This document shows positions 16,211 through 25,325 of a DNA stretch of 64,000 nucleotides, piece after piece. Both the position numbers and the translations under genes were made by a program. The stretch lies in the NCBI RefSeq assembly GCF_004340685.1, contig NZ_SLUN01000005.1, positions 21,621 to 85,620 on the forward strand. Reading direction: 5' to 3'. The stretch's first letter is position 1. Each line of letters begins with the position of its first letter. The notes under the pieces were generated by a model. It saw only the letters and a program-made list of their open reading frames with translations, was not told the DNA's origin and did no database searches. This DNA comes from Hydrogenispora ethanolica. Lineage in GTDB: Bacteria; Bacillota; UBA4882; UBA8346.

Positions 16211-17518
16211 CTAATTCTTGTTTTTGCGCAGCATGGCCTTGGCCAGTTTCAATTGCTGGAGCAACGGAAGCTTGGCCGGACAGAGATAGGCGCAGCAGCC
16301 GCATTCCAGGCAATCCAGCGGATGATAATCTTTCAGCTCTTCCACCATTTCCTTGTCCACCAGGCGGGAGATCTGGGTCGGGATCAGTCCCATGACGCAG
16401 GCGTTGACACACTTCCCGCAGCGGATGCAATGAGTGGTCGGCTGGGTCCGGGCGTCCTCCGCCGCCAGGACGAGCACGCCCGAGGTGCCCTTGACCACCG
16501 GCACTTCCAGCGTCCATTGAGCGATACCCATCATCGGGCCGCCGGCGATTACTTTTTGGACCGTCTCGGAACTGAAGCCGCCGCAGTGCTCGATGACTGC
16601 CGCCAGCGGCGTGCCCAGCCGGACCCGGAGATTGGCGGGGCGGTTGACCCGGCCGGTCACGGTGAGGACCCTTTCATAGAGGGGTTTACCGAGGCGGACC
16701 GCGTCGTCGATGGCTTTCAGCGTCTGGACGTTCTGGACCACGCAGCCGACATCCAGCGGCAATTTGCCCGAGGGCACCGTCCGGCGGGTCAGCGCCTGGA
16801 TCAACTGTTTCTCGGAGCCTTGCGGATATTTGGTGCGCAATCCGACGAGCTTGATCCGGGATTGGCCGGCCAGCAGCTGTTGCCAATGGGCGATGGCGTC
16901 CGGCTTGTTGTCCTCGATTCCGATATAGGCGGTCTCCGCCCGGAGCAGCCGCATGGCGATCCGTACGCCGCCGAGCACGGCCGCGCTCTCCTCGAGCAAC
17001 ACCCGGTGGTCGCAGGTCAGATAGGGTTCGCATTCGCAGGCATTGACGATCAGCGTGTCGACCCTTTGTTCCTGCGGGGGAGCCAGTTTGACGTGCGTCG
17101 GAAAGGCCGCGCCGCCCAGACCGACGATCCCGGCCTGCTGAATGAGTTCCAGCAACTCGGCGTCGGAGAGCTCATCCGGCTGGTGCGGGGTGAAAGGAAC
17201 CGGGTCGTCCGGATCCTCCGCGGCGATCACGATCGCCGGCGCATTCTGCCCGTTGGGATGGGGACGCGCTTCGAGGGCGATGACCTTGCCGGTGACCGAG
17301 GCATGAATGTTGGCCGAAACCCGGCCGGCGGCCTCGGCAATCAGCTGTCCGGTACGGACCCGGTCGCCCGGGGCCACCAGCGGCCGGGCCGGCGCTCCCA
17401 GATGCTGGCTGAGGGGCAAAACCACCGTGCCGCCGGGCGGCAGGTTTTCGATGGCTGCTCCGGGGGTATTTTTATGCTCGGGCGGATGGATGCCGCCCCG
17501 AAAATGATGTTTATTCAT
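16211..17518 (-). CDS. rnfC: Rnf complex NADH-binding subunit RnfC
   Basis: The 435-residue peripheral subunit holds the NAD(H) and FMN site. It starts with HHFRGGIHPPEHK, has a glycine-rich NADH/FMN region (VGLGGAAFPTHVKL, about 133-146) and two C-terminal 4Fe-4S motifs, CIRCGKCVNAC and CLECGCCAYLCP. It overlaps apbE by 8 bp. The length matches RnfC of clostridia without the repeated C-terminal extension seen in gammaproteobacteria. Confidence 0.96.
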   Translation of the reverse strand: MNKHHFRGGIHPPEHKNTPGAAIENLPPGGTVVLPLSQHLGAPARPLVAPGDRVRTGQLIAEAAGRVSANIHASVTGKVIALEARPHPNGQNAPAIVIAAEDPDDPVPFTPHQPDELSDAELLELIQQAGIVGLGGAAFPTHVKLAPPQEQRVDTLIVNACECEPYLTCDHRVLLEESAAVLGGVRIAMRLLRAETAYIGIEDNKPDAIAHWQQLLAGQSRIKLVGLRTKYPQGSEKQLIQALTRRTVPSGKLPLDVGCVVQNVQTLKAIDDAVRLGKPLYERVLTVTGRVNRPANLRVRLGTPLAAVIEHCGGFSSETVQKVIAGGPMMGIAQWTLEVPVVKGTSGVLVLAAEDARTQPTTHCIRCGKCVNACVMGLIPTQISRLVDKEMVEELKDYHPLDCLECGCCAYLCPAKLPLLQQLKLAKAMLRKNKN

Positions 17519-18488
17519 AGTGACCCAATCCTTTAGAACGATGTATTTTTCGTTGCGCGTCGATCACCAGGCACTCGGCCTTTGGATAACGTTCCATCAT
17601 GGCCAGGGCTTTCTCCGGTCCCAGCACGAAAGCGGCGGTCGCCAGCGCGTCGGCGTCAGTGGCGTTTTCCGTGACGATGGTGGCGCTGATGGACAGCTCG
17701 GCGGGGTAGCCGGTCCGGGGATTGAGGATATGGGAGATCTTCTGGTGATCGACGATGAAATAGCGTTCGTAATCGCCGGAAGTGGTCACGGCCCTATTCC
17801 GCACCTTCAGAATGGTGATGAAGTCATTGGGGTCGCGGGGATTTTGAAGCGCGATCCGCCATTCCCGGGAGCCGAAACAGCGCAGGTCGCCTCCGGCGTT
17901 GACCATGCCGGTACGGATGCCTTCTTTTTTGAGGATCGACACCGCCTGGTCCACCGCGTAACCTTTGACGATTCCGCCGAAATCGAGCTTCATGCCGGGT
18001 TTGGCGAAGGCGATCCGTTTCTGGGCGGCCTGGACCTGGATGTTCTGCCAGCCGATGACCTTCAGCCGCTCGGCGATCTCCGCCGCTTCCGGCAGTTTAT
18101 CGTTCTTTTTGGCCTGTCGCCACAGCTCGATCATGGGCAGCACCGAGATGTCGAACGCTCCGCCGGAGAGCTCGCTGAAATGCCTGGCGCGCTGGACCAT
18201 GGCGATGACCTCGGGCGAGACAGTCCCCGAGCCGTTCTTATTCAACAGCGAGATCTCGGAGTTGGGATTATAGACGGAGAAAATTGCCTCCAGGCGGGCG
18301 ATCTCCGCAAATGCTCCAGCCACGGCTTTCTGGGCGGCGGTTTTATGATCCGCTTCGACCTTGATCTCCACGGTCGTGCCCATGAGCAAACGCGTTTCCG
18401 CGTATTCGTCGGGGGTAGCGGCGGCTGATACGGGGAGCAGCAGGGAGAGAAAGCATACGAGGAGAGTGACCAATCGTATCTGTTTCAA
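17511..18488 (-). CDS. apbE: FAD:protein FMN transferase ApbE
   Basis: About 325 residues, exported by an N-terminal signal peptide (hydrophobic LVTLLVCFLSLLLPVSA). It transfers FMN from FAD to a threonine of RnfG and RnfD. Family landmarks include MGTTVEIKV, GGAFDISVLP, KLDFGGIVKGYAVDQA, GMVNAGGDLRCFG and SATIVTENATDADALATAAF with the metal-binding D-A-D. The start is placed at TTG 18488 because GGGAGG lies nine bases upstream; an earlier in-frame codon at 18554 lacks a ribosome binding site. As first gene of the operon it ties flavinylation to production of its two targets. Confidence 0.93.
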   Translation of the reverse strand: MKQIRLVTLLVCFLSLLLPVSAAATPDEYAETRLLMGTTVEIKVEADHKTAAQKAVAGAFAEIARLEAIFSVYNPNSEISLLNKNGSGTVSPEVIAMVQRARHFSELSGGAFDISVLPMIELWRQAKKNDKLPEAAEIAERLKVIGWQNIQVQAAQKRIAFAKPGMKLDFGGIVKGYAVDQAVSILKKEGIRTGMVNAGGDLRCFGSREWRIALQNPRDPNDFITILKVRNRAVTTSGDYERYFIVDHQKISHILNPRTGYPAELSISATIVTENATDADALATAAFVLGPEKALAMMERYPKAECLVIDAQRKIHRSKGLGHYE

Positions 18489-18707
18489 GAGTAATTGCCT
18501 CCCAACCGTGTTGTGAGTGGAAACCCGGATTCGGCAAATCACTGATGGAATCAACGTTCAAGCCACTGCCGAATCGATCTTGACAAGGGACCCGGCCTAT
18601 CTCATGAGTCCGTGATGAAAAAAGCCCAACCCATTAGGGCGGCGCGTTGATTTCATCCGGTTTGTTGATGTTTATCCGTCGCGAAGAAGAGGTTAAATAG
18701 AGATGCT

Positions 18708-18731
18708 CCGCTGTTTGCAGCGGTCTTTTTT
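18708..18731 (+). terminator. Rho-independent terminator with no upstream gene
   Basis: Perfect 6-bp stem CCGCTG-tttg-CAGCGG followed by TCTTTTTT. No plus-strand gene lies between 12378 and here, so it may end a small RNA read from about 18600, or only resemble a terminator. Confidence 0.55.
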
Positions 18732-18810
18732 CGAAGATAATTGGTTTGGTTGACTTTCCGGACTCGCTGCAACCCCGGGTTGCGTTGAACTATCTCGAAA
18801 ATCAATCTCT

Positions 18811-18898
18811 ATAAGATGAAATAAATAATCCGAACCAGCTTTTCCAGCCTTAAAGCATGGCTGGAAAAGGGTAAAGAATGGAATTTATTTCATCTTAT
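18811..18898. repeat. Nested palindromic element, 88 bp
   Basis: Outer perfect 16-bp inverted repeat (ATAAGATGAAATAAAT at 18811-18826 with its complement at 18883-18898) encloses a perfect 11-bp inverted repeat (CTTTTCCAGCC at 18839-18849 with 18859-18869). No coding potential. It looks like a small palindromic mobile or regulatory element. Confidence 0.85.
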
Positions 18899-18910
18899 CC
18901 AGCAAGGAAA

Positions 18911-18953
18911 ATATGTCGCCAAGTTTTTGTTCGGAATATTTAGTGCGACATAT
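18911..18953. repeat. 9-bp inverted repeat
   Basis: ATATGTCGC (18911-18919) and GCGACATAT (18945-18953) form a perfect inverted repeat with a 25-bp spacer. The AT-rich stretch from here to 19320, upstream of the 19333 gene, holds nothing else recognised; the pair may be an operator. Confidence 0.45.
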
Positions 18954-19332
18954 GTAGGTCGGCGGGTATTCTGAATCTGTCTAAGACTGATTAATAATTT
19001 CGATTCCAAGTCGCCCGATTCCTGCAGGGAAATATGATTTCGTGCAAAAAAATCACTTTAGCAAAATTTGTATAACATTTTTGGGATTTCTTTACAGCAA
19101 ACGAAAAGGCGAGAAAAATTTTTGCCTATTCATTTTATTATTGCTAAAATAAATTTATGAAGGATGCCCCAATATTGTCCGGCCTTTTTTCGCCTTTTCC
19201 AATAGGTTTGGAAGGAGCGGGCGCGAAGTTTGGGGGCGGTTTTCCGCTGCGCCGGCCCGGCGCAGCGAGGCGACATAGACGGCCGGGAGGAGCTTCTCCC
19301 GGAAGCATCAATCGAGCGGAGTGTGAATCGAC

Positions 19333-20904
19333 ATGAAAAAAAAGAGCGACTCCGAGGCCTATCAAAGGCTGTGGGGAGCTTTGGAAGCCGCCCGGCTCCA
19401 TGAGGCGGAACTGCGGCTGAGACGGGAACGGAAACACTGGCGGGAACTGGATCCGGCCGCTTCCTACGCCGAATTGCTGGCCGGATTGTCCACCGACGAA
19501 CTGGCGGCGATCCAGCGCAACCTGGACTGGCAGGGCCGCAGCGGCTTGAAAAAGGCCGAGCGCATTGCGGAACTGGTCTTCGTCCTGGTGGAACGGTGCG
19601 CCAAGTTGTTCGACCTTTTCGACCGGGATCAGTACCAACTGGTGCGGCGGGTCATTGCCGCCGGCGGTTATACCGGCCAATTCGACCTTCAGCCGGAACA
19701 GCTCGAGTATTTCCGGGAACGCGGCCTGATTTTCTCCGGCACCCTGGGCGGCGAAAGGGTGCTGCGGATCCCGGACGAGCTGGCGGCGTTGTTTGCGCAG
19801 CATGACGATGTGGCCTACCAACGCCGGGTGCGGCGGAACAGCGCCTGGATCCGCCGGAGTCAAGGCTTGCTGTATTACTACGGGACCGTCTCCTTCGCCC
19901 GGCTGGCCAAGATCCTGGCGGAGGCCGAGGCTCTTCCGGCATTGGATCGGATGGAGATGATCGCCGTGCTGACCAGCGCGGCCGATTACTATCAGGTCAT
20001 GCGGCGGGTTGATTTCGGAATGGCGCACCGGCGGGCTTTAGACTGGCGCAAGATCGAGGCGAAGCAGGCGGCCCGCCCGGAGCTGCCCTTTTACGGAGCG
20101 GAACCGGCAGCATGGGACCGCGCCGGAGAGCCGGGTTTTTACGAGAAGAGCCCGGCTCTGCAGGAGTTGGTGCGGTTTCTGGCCTCCCATTTCCACATCG
20201 CTAGGGATGTCGCCGCAAAGACGGTGGTTGAATGGGAATATGCCATCAAAAACGGCGTGAGTCCGGAGGTGCTGCTGGGACTGGCGCAGCAGCGGTTCTC
20301 TCTCGCGGACCGGGAGCTCCTGGGGCAGTGTTCCGGCCTGCTGGACGCTTTTTACGGCGCCACCCGGCAGTGGTTCCTGAAAGGCCATTCCCTGGCGGAG
20401 CTCGCCGTCGTGGAGCGGGCCGGGGCGGATCCGGCCGAAACCGGCGGCACGGCGGCGCCAAGCCGGGTGGCGTCTCCCGGGGCGGAACGGCCGGCCGGCT
20501 TCGCGCCGGGGAATTATCTTTTCAAAGTCGCCCTGGCGGCGTCGCTGTGGCGCCAGATTAAACTCGCGGCCGGCCACACCCTGCTGGACCTGCACCGGGC
20601 GATCCAAGAAGCCTACGGTTTTGACGACGCGCACCGCTATGCGTTCTTTATGGACGGCCGGCCGTATTCGCGGCAGCGTTACGAGGCGCCGGGGGAGGGC
20701 CGGGGCCCGTTCGTCGACCAGGCCCGCCTCGGCGAGCTGGGTCTGGCGGTGGGGCGGCAATTCCTGTACCTGTTCGACTTCGGCGACGAGTGGCGCTTCC
20801 GGGTCACGCTGGAGGCGATCCTGCCGGACGAACCCCTGGTCCTCCGGCCGGAACTGGTGAGGGGCAAGGGACGGTCGCCGGAGCAGTATCCGGATTATTC
20901 GTGA
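19333..20904 (+). CDS. pRiA4b ORF-3-like domain protein
   Basis: A 523-residue protein. The C-terminal 130 residues (from FKVALAASLWRQIKLAAGHT to the end, with YAFFMDGRPYS and YLFDFGDEWRFRV) match the plasmid pRiA4b ORF-3/IS1096 TnpR-like domain, whose function is not known. The N-terminal 380 residues are charged and helical, with a segment resembling a SAP/Rho N-terminal helix pair (LSTDELAAIQRNLDWQGRSG, about 50-69). A Gly/Ala/Pro-rich linker (about 358-390) separates the parts. No ligand or enzyme activity can be assigned. It stands alone, flanked by repeat-rich DNA. Confidence 0.75.
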   Translation: MKKKSDSEAYQRLWGALEAARLHEAELRLRRERKHWRELDPAASYAELLAGLSTDELAAIQRNLDWQGRSGLKKAERIAELVFVLVERCAKLFDLFDRDQYQLVRRVIAAGGYTGQFDLQPEQLEYFRERGLIFSGTLGGERVLRIPDELAALFAQHDDVAYQRRVRRNSAWIRRSQGLLYYYGTVSFARLAKILAEAEALPALDRMEMIAVLTSAADYYQVMRRVDFGMAHRRALDWRKIEAKQAARPELPFYGAEPAAWDRAGEPGFYEKSPALQELVRFLASHFHIARDVAAKTVVEWEYAIKNGVSPEVLLGLAQQRFSLADRELLGQCSGLLDAFYGATRQWFLKGHSLAELAVVERAGADPAETGGTAAPSRVASPGAERPAGFAPGNYLFKVALAASLWRQIKLAAGHTLLDLHRAIQEAYGFDDAHRYAFFMDGRPYSRQRYEAPGEGRGPFVDQARLGELGLAVGRQFLYLFDFGDEWRFRVTLEAILPDEPLVLRPELVRGKGRSPEQYPDYS

Positions 20905-21575
20905 ACGCACTCCCGGTGGCGGCCGACAACGCCGCCGAATCGATGAAAGGGACTTTTTTGAAAATTCTCGACTTAAAACCGGGATGTTCATCCGATTGGG
21001 GCAAAGTAAATATCAATTCGGGGCAAGGTTGGAGTATACATAAAAAATGCCGCCTTTTTTCATCTTACGGGGATCTTTCACAAAACGATCTCGGTTGAAT
21101 TCAATTTCCATCCGGAACATCACGGCGCTTGCCGTTGAAATGGCTGAAATGAATTCCGCCTCGATCTCATTTGCATTCGGCTTTACGATGGAAATGACTT
21201 GTAAATCGTTGCGTTAGGAATGCAAATCTTGCTTAAGAATTGATTTCATCCGAATATATCAAAAATGCCCGGGATTGCAGAAAGAGGTTGAAAAGCCTTC
21301 GATTGCGTGTTTTATGTATAAAAGCGTTCAAAGCACGAACCTTTGTGAAAAAGATGCATAAACTATCATGGCCAGCGATTGTTGGCAACCGCGCGCCTTT
21401 TCAGCGGAAAGGGCGCCGCGGAACGCGAAGCAGCCGACGACCAGCGGGCGGCCGACCCGCCGCCGGGGGCCCGCCGTTCACGGAGAAGCGGGGTTCCCGT
21501 TCCGGCAGGGCGTCCGCTGCGAAAAGTTTCAAGCCGTTGGTGTTACTCACCCCCCACCCCTCCCCCGAACGAATG

Positions 21576-21609
21576 GGCCCGGCCGGCGTCGGATGACGCC
21601 GGCCGGGCC
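21576..21609. repeat. Strong GC-rich hairpin
   Basis: Perfect 15-bp stem GGCCCGGCCGGCGTC (21576-21590), loop GGAT, complement 21595-21609. No T-run follows, so it is a structural repeat rather than a standard terminator. Confidence 0.85.
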
Positions 21610-21868
21610 TTCAGCTATATTTAGGAAATAAATTTCTTTGGCGATTATCAAATTCGCTCCGCTCACTCACGAAGGGATTGAAGGATAAGTCATGGCGTCT
21701 GGAAGAGCTGTGAAAAAGCTCTATAATGCCGTTGCAGGTCAATGCCCTCACCCATTGGGTCTTTTCGAAGCGGCCTGCCCTTCCGGCGTACTCCACCATG
21801 GACGCCGGAACTTAAGCCTTCCTGACTTTGGTCCCCCATGACGCTATCAAAAAACGATAGCTATGGGG

Positions 21869-22126
21869 CAATGTCGTCAAGCGATGATTCCATATCTTGG
21901 AATTTGATTTCAACGGTGCCTACGATGTAGACGATATGCGGGCCAACCGGGGCATGAATGCCCCGGCTACAAGATGGAAGCCTTCCGTGGCTAATTTTCA
22001 GCAAAATATTTTATCCCGTTTTTTAGGGCCTTTCAAGGTCCTTTCGTCTTGTAGCCGGGTGATTTATCGCCCGGTTGGCGTTCAATTTCGTCAGCTAAAT
22101 TTTTCCACGATAGCTTGACGACATTG
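21869..22126. repeat. Inverted pair of a dispersed 14-bp motif
   Basis: CAATGTCGTCAAGC occurs at 21869-21882 and its reverse complement at 22113-22126. The same 14-mer with T for C at position 7 occurs in the same inverted arrangement at 54246-54259 and 54596-54609. The enclosed DNA is non-coding. Confidence 0.75.
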
Positions 22127-22127
22127 A

Positions 22128-22230
22128 GCTATGGGGGAGGGACTACAATGCCCAAGTTCAATCACGTCAAGTACTTAGGCCTATTCCTCCCTCCCCCATA
22201 GCGAGGGTACTTCGAGCGTTATGGGGGAGG
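22128..22230. repeat. G-run/C-run inverted repeats
   Basis: CTATGGGGGAGGGA (22128-22141) is perfectly complementary to TCCCTCCCCCATAG (22188-22201). A third copy in the first orientation (TTATGGGGGAGGG, 22218-22230) can pair with the same middle arm across a short loop. The arms can therefore form alternative hairpins. Confidence 0.85.
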
Positions 22231-22390
22231 GCAGACGACTATGAATCTGCCCCGGGGGTGAGGGCATTGACCCCAACGCCGACCGAAATCCATGACTTTA
22301 TCACATGGCTTGTAGTAGCGTCGTTTGGCGGATACGTGGCCGGGTTGAGGAGCTGAAAGAGCACGTTTTGGGAATCACGGATCGCCTTGG

Positions 22391-22642
22391 GTGACTGAAA
22401 GAGCTCGTTCAGTCGCTCAGCAAGCTCGTTTTGTGAATAAGTGAGCTCGCTCAGTCGCTCGGTAAGCTCTTTTTGTGGATAAGCGAGCTTGTTTTGTGAA
22501 TGAGAGAGCTTGCTCAGTCGTTCAGCGAGCTCTTTTTGTGGATAAGCGAGCTTGTTTTGTGAATAAGAGAGCTTGCTCAGTCGTTCGGCAAGCTCTTTTT
22601 GTGGATAAGCGACCTATTTTTGTGGATAAATGGATCCGTTTA
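22391..22642. repeat. 21-bp tandem repeat array, twelve units
   Basis: Twelve contiguous diverged units of exactly 21 bp, each with a GAGCT or AAGCT-like core and starting GTGRATAA, GTGACTGA or GTCGYTC; units alternate so that a 63-bp higher-order repeat is visible at 22475-22600. Part of it reads as a heptad-repeat peptide (VDKRACF), but the frame is closed by a TGA in the third unit and has no start signal, so coding is unlikely. Confidence 0.92.
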
Positions 22643-22852
22643 ATGTGGTTAACATTTTTGGCTGTGGATAAGTCGGGCGAGTGCGGCGAAAACCGGGTAC
22701 AGCGGGAGGGCGAGCGGAGGCTTTTTGGAAAAACTTTGGAATGACAGGACTTCGCCGGCAGGAAGGAGGGCCGCCGGAGCGAATCATTGGGGGTGGCAAT
22801 GGCTCCGGGTCGGGGCGAACCCTCGCTCCCGGGCGGGAAAGGATGAGGAAAC

Positions 22853-23731
22853 ATGCTGCGATCCTGGTTGAAATGGGTCTGGAAAATCGGCGTTGCCGCG
22901 ACAGTCTATACGGCCGCCACCCTGGTGGGCGGAGGGCTTCTGGCCGGACTGGGCGCCCCATTCCCGGAGATGAAAGGGGATCCCAACCGCCTTTTGCTAT
23001 TCGTGTTTCTTTCCGGCCTGCTCATTGCGGCCGTGGCCGGGCCCGCCGTCGCCAAGACGGGGTTCTCGCGAATCCGGGTCTGCTTCGCCGTCTGCGGCAT
23101 GTTATTTTTGAATTCCGTCGCGCAAATGCTCGAAGCGATCTATTTCGCTCCCGGCATGATCTCGCGGAACACGGCTTGCACCTTGCTGGCCCAGCAGCTG
23201 CTGGTCGCCTTCCTGACCGGCATGGCCATGGCTTGTTTATTCGGCGGCGGTCCCCGCAGCACCCGCTGGGAAACGAAAAGAGGCCGGCCCTGGTATGACT
23301 GGCTGTGGCGGTTTGCGGCCGGATCCGGCAGTTATGTGGTCTTTTATTACCTCTTCGGCGCGCTCAGTTTCGCGCTGTTCACCGGCGTCTATTACCGCGG
23401 CCGCGGCAATGGCCTGCACGTGCCGGGTCCCTTGGAGATCCTGGCCGTCGAGCCGGTCCGGGCGCTGCTGCTGGTCGCCTCGGTCTCGCCCCTCATCCTG
23501 CGGCTGCAATACCCCCTGCGGCGGCGGGCGGGCACCGTGGGCCTGCTCTTGTTTACCGTCGGCGGACTCGTCCCGATGCTGCTGGCGAGCGGCAGCTTGC
23601 CGCCGGGAATCCTGATCCCCGGCACGGTGGAGATGTTTTTTCAGAATTTTCTGACCGGCGTCACAGCCACACTATTCATGGCCGGCGGCGGACGGAAAGT
23701 CCGGATCCGGCCCCTCCATTCCGGGCTGTGA
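22853..23731 (+). CDS. Membrane protein of unknown function
   Basis: A 292-residue protein with about seven hydrophobic segments (roughly residues 10-30, 43-62, 75-95, 105-128, 157-175, 195-215 and 225-245), a basic N-terminus (MLRSWLKWVWK) and short charged loops. AAAGGATGAGG precedes the ATG. No family is recognised. It is a single gene between repeat DNA and the small gene on the opposite strand. Codon use resembles its neighbours (GC-rich third positions), which supports a real gene. Confidence 0.7.
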   Translation: MLRSWLKWVWKIGVAATVYTAATLVGGGLLAGLGAPFPEMKGDPNRLLLFVFLSGLLIAAVAGPAVAKTGFSRIRVCFAVCGMLFLNSVAQMLEAIYFAPGMISRNTACTLLAQQLLVAFLTGMAMACLFGGGPRSTRWETKRGRPWYDWLWRFAAGSGSYVVFYYLFGALSFALFTGVYYRGRGNGLHVPGPLEILAVEPVRALLLVASVSPLILRLQYPLRRRAGTVGLLLFTVGGLVPMLLASGSLPPGILIPGTVEMFFQNFLTGVTATLFMAGGGRKVRIRPLHSGL

Positions 23732-23855
23732 CTGGCCGGAGACATGACCGCGTCAAGTCTTTATGCCCGGCCGCGTTCCCCTTCCGGGGTCGCCTGAACG
23801 AAGCCTTCAGTCTGGCCGGGAGGGAATGCAGCCGGATGGGAAACTTCAACCGGCT

Positions 23856-24083
23856 TCAATAAAGCCGTCTCTGCCGCGGTCCGCAGCTGGGGAAGGGCGT
23901 GATATTCTGGATCTCCTGAAAGGAATAGTGTTTGGTGGCGTATTGGGTCTGGTACAAGTATTCCATCAGGTAAATCTGGTCGTCGACGACGTCGCAGAGC
24001 ACGCCGGAGACCCCTTGGCCGCTGGTGAGCGAGACGCCCACCGGCCGGTTCATTAAATAAGGCAGATCGGACTGCCAGGGCAT
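23856..24083 (-). CDS. Small LSm-like (DUF2642-type) protein
   Basis: A 75-residue protein. VGVSLTSGQGVSGVLCDVVDDQIYLMEY resembles the short beta-barrel of small Bacillota proteins, several of them sporulation-associated, with an LSm/DUF2642-like pattern (glycine turn, then a V-x-D-D-x-I-x-L strand). A near-perfect ribosome binding site (GGAGGTGATT) sits five bases upstream of the ATG, which makes the gene credible despite its size. Function unknown. The tail SCGPRQRRLY is not part of the fold. Confidence 0.65.
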   Translation of the reverse strand: MPWQSDLPYLMNRPVGVSLTSGQGVSGVLCDVVDDQIYLMEYLYQTQYATKHYSFQEIQNITPFPSCGPRQRRLY

Positions 24084-24379
24084 TGAGAATCACCTCCGTC
24101 CTAATCTATGCCGGAGGCGCTCCCGCTGGTGCCGGGCCGGAGGAACGATGATGGCCGGCCCGCGGGTCCGGCGCCTTTGGAATGAATTGCAGCGCCGCCA
24201 TTTCCGAGCCGCTCGGCAAGAGGAAGCGTTTTGCGCCGGACTTTGAAACTCCCGGCTGGCGAGCGCTGCTTTTTTCGCCGCGATGCGCGGGAATTTCCAG
24301 AGGAAAGTCCGGTTGTCGGAGAGAATCCTTGATCATCAGGATCAGACGCGTTCAATCCCGTGCCGGAGGGGTGAAGATC

Positions 24380-25237
24380 ATGTTCGGTTCCGAAGTCGAG
24401 GTACTCTGGATCGCTTTATACTATTATCAGCCGGGCGACCGGCTCGGCGAGCATCATCATGACTGCTATCAAATCTTTTACATTATCGCTGGGCGAGGCG
24501 AATTTAACGCGGCGGGCCGCCGGGTCTCCCTCGGACAGGACATGCTCTTGCTGGTACGCTCCAACCAAATACACAGCATGATCAATCAGGGGAAAGAGAC
24601 CTTGAAGACCCTGGATATCAAGTTCAACATCATCGACCCCGCACTCCAGGCCAGGCTGGACGCCTTGCCGGAGTGCGTCTTCTCCGGCTTGACCGAGGTG
24701 CGGACGGCGCTGGAGAGCGTGCGCGAGGAAGGCCGGTCCAAGGAGCCGTTTTATAAGGAATTGAGCGCGGTCCATCTGATGAAAATACTCCTCTTGCTGC
24801 TGCGCCAGGCGGAGCGGGCGGCGACCGCCCGGAATCATTCCGCCAATTATCTGGCCTTGAGCGAGCAGGACCCGGTCTGCGAGAAGGTCATCCATTACCT
24901 GCAGGAACATTACGCGGAAGCGATCGTCCTGAAGGACCTCGCCAAAAGCCTCGGCTATACCCAGAGCTATGTCTGCCAGTGTTTCCGCAGGGAATTGCAT
25001 TGTTCGCCCCTGGAGTACCTGCACCAGTACAGAATCGAAAAGGCCAAGGAGTATATTCTGTACTCCGATTACAGCATCAAACAGATCGCCGAAATGATCG
25101 GGATCAGCAACATCCATCATTTTACGCGGCTGTTCCGGCGGATGGTGGGGCTCGCCCCGGGGCGCTGGCGGGAACGGGAACGGGAGGGCATCCGCAAAAA
25201 CATCTATATCAGCGACACCTTTGTCAATCCGGTCTGA
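24380..25237 (+). CDS. AraC-family transcriptional regulator
   Basis: About 285 residues: an N-terminal cupin-like sugar-sensing domain (GEHHHDCYQIFYIIAGRGEF, about 22-41) and a C-terminal double helix-turn-helix (ALKDLAKSLGYTQSYVCQCF-like part about 183-200, and IKQIAEMIGISNIHHFTRLF about 231-250). It probably controls the GH39/ABC transporter genes directly downstream. ATG 24380 follows GGAGGGG; the frame is open from 24182, but that extension is arginine-rich and lacks a ribosome binding site. Confidence 0.9.
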   Translation: MFGSEVEVLWIALYYYQPGDRLGEHHHDCYQIFYIIAGRGEFNAAGRRVSLGQDMLLLVRSNQIHSMINQGKETLKTLDIKFNIIDPALQARLDALPECVFSGLTEVRTALESVREEGRSKEPFYKELSAVHLMKILLLLLRQAERAATARNHSANYLALSEQDPVCEKVIHYLQEHYAEAIVLKDLAKSLGYTQSYVCQCFRRELHCSPLEYLHQYRIEKAKEYILYSDYSIKQIAEMIGISNIHHFTRLFRRMVGLAPGRWREREREGIRKNIYISDTFVNPV

Positions 25238-25325
25238 TGCCGCCTGAGGGACGGCCCGGCTAAAAAATCAACCATCGGAGACCCGGCATAAGCGGCGCAA
25301 CCGGCGCCCAAATGATGGGGAAACT

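Larger units (their letters stand above)
20905..22852. other. Repeat-rich intergenic region, no convincing gene
   Basis: Almost 2 kb without a supported gene. Short open frames exist, but they lack ribosome binding sites, overlap each other in several frames and have compositions explained by repeats. The region holds the hairpins and arrays listed separately, a trace of the 54-bp unit near 21811, a copy of an 18-bp motif at 22294-22311 (GACTTTATCACATGGCTT, also at 45985) and two copies of a 14-bp motif. Confidence 0.7.

Noticed and set aside
22391-22642. Replication origin with DnaA boxes, suggested by TGTGGATAA-like words
   Set aside because: TTTGTGGATAA resembles a DnaA box (TTATNCACA complement), but the words come from the repeat unit, and dnaA/dnaN or plasmid replication genes are absent.
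22475-22744. 89-residue frame with heptad repeats (VDKRACF type)
   Set aside because: It arises from the 21-bp tandem DNA repeat; there is no ribosome binding site, and a TGA in the third repeat unit interrupts the frame upstream of 22475.
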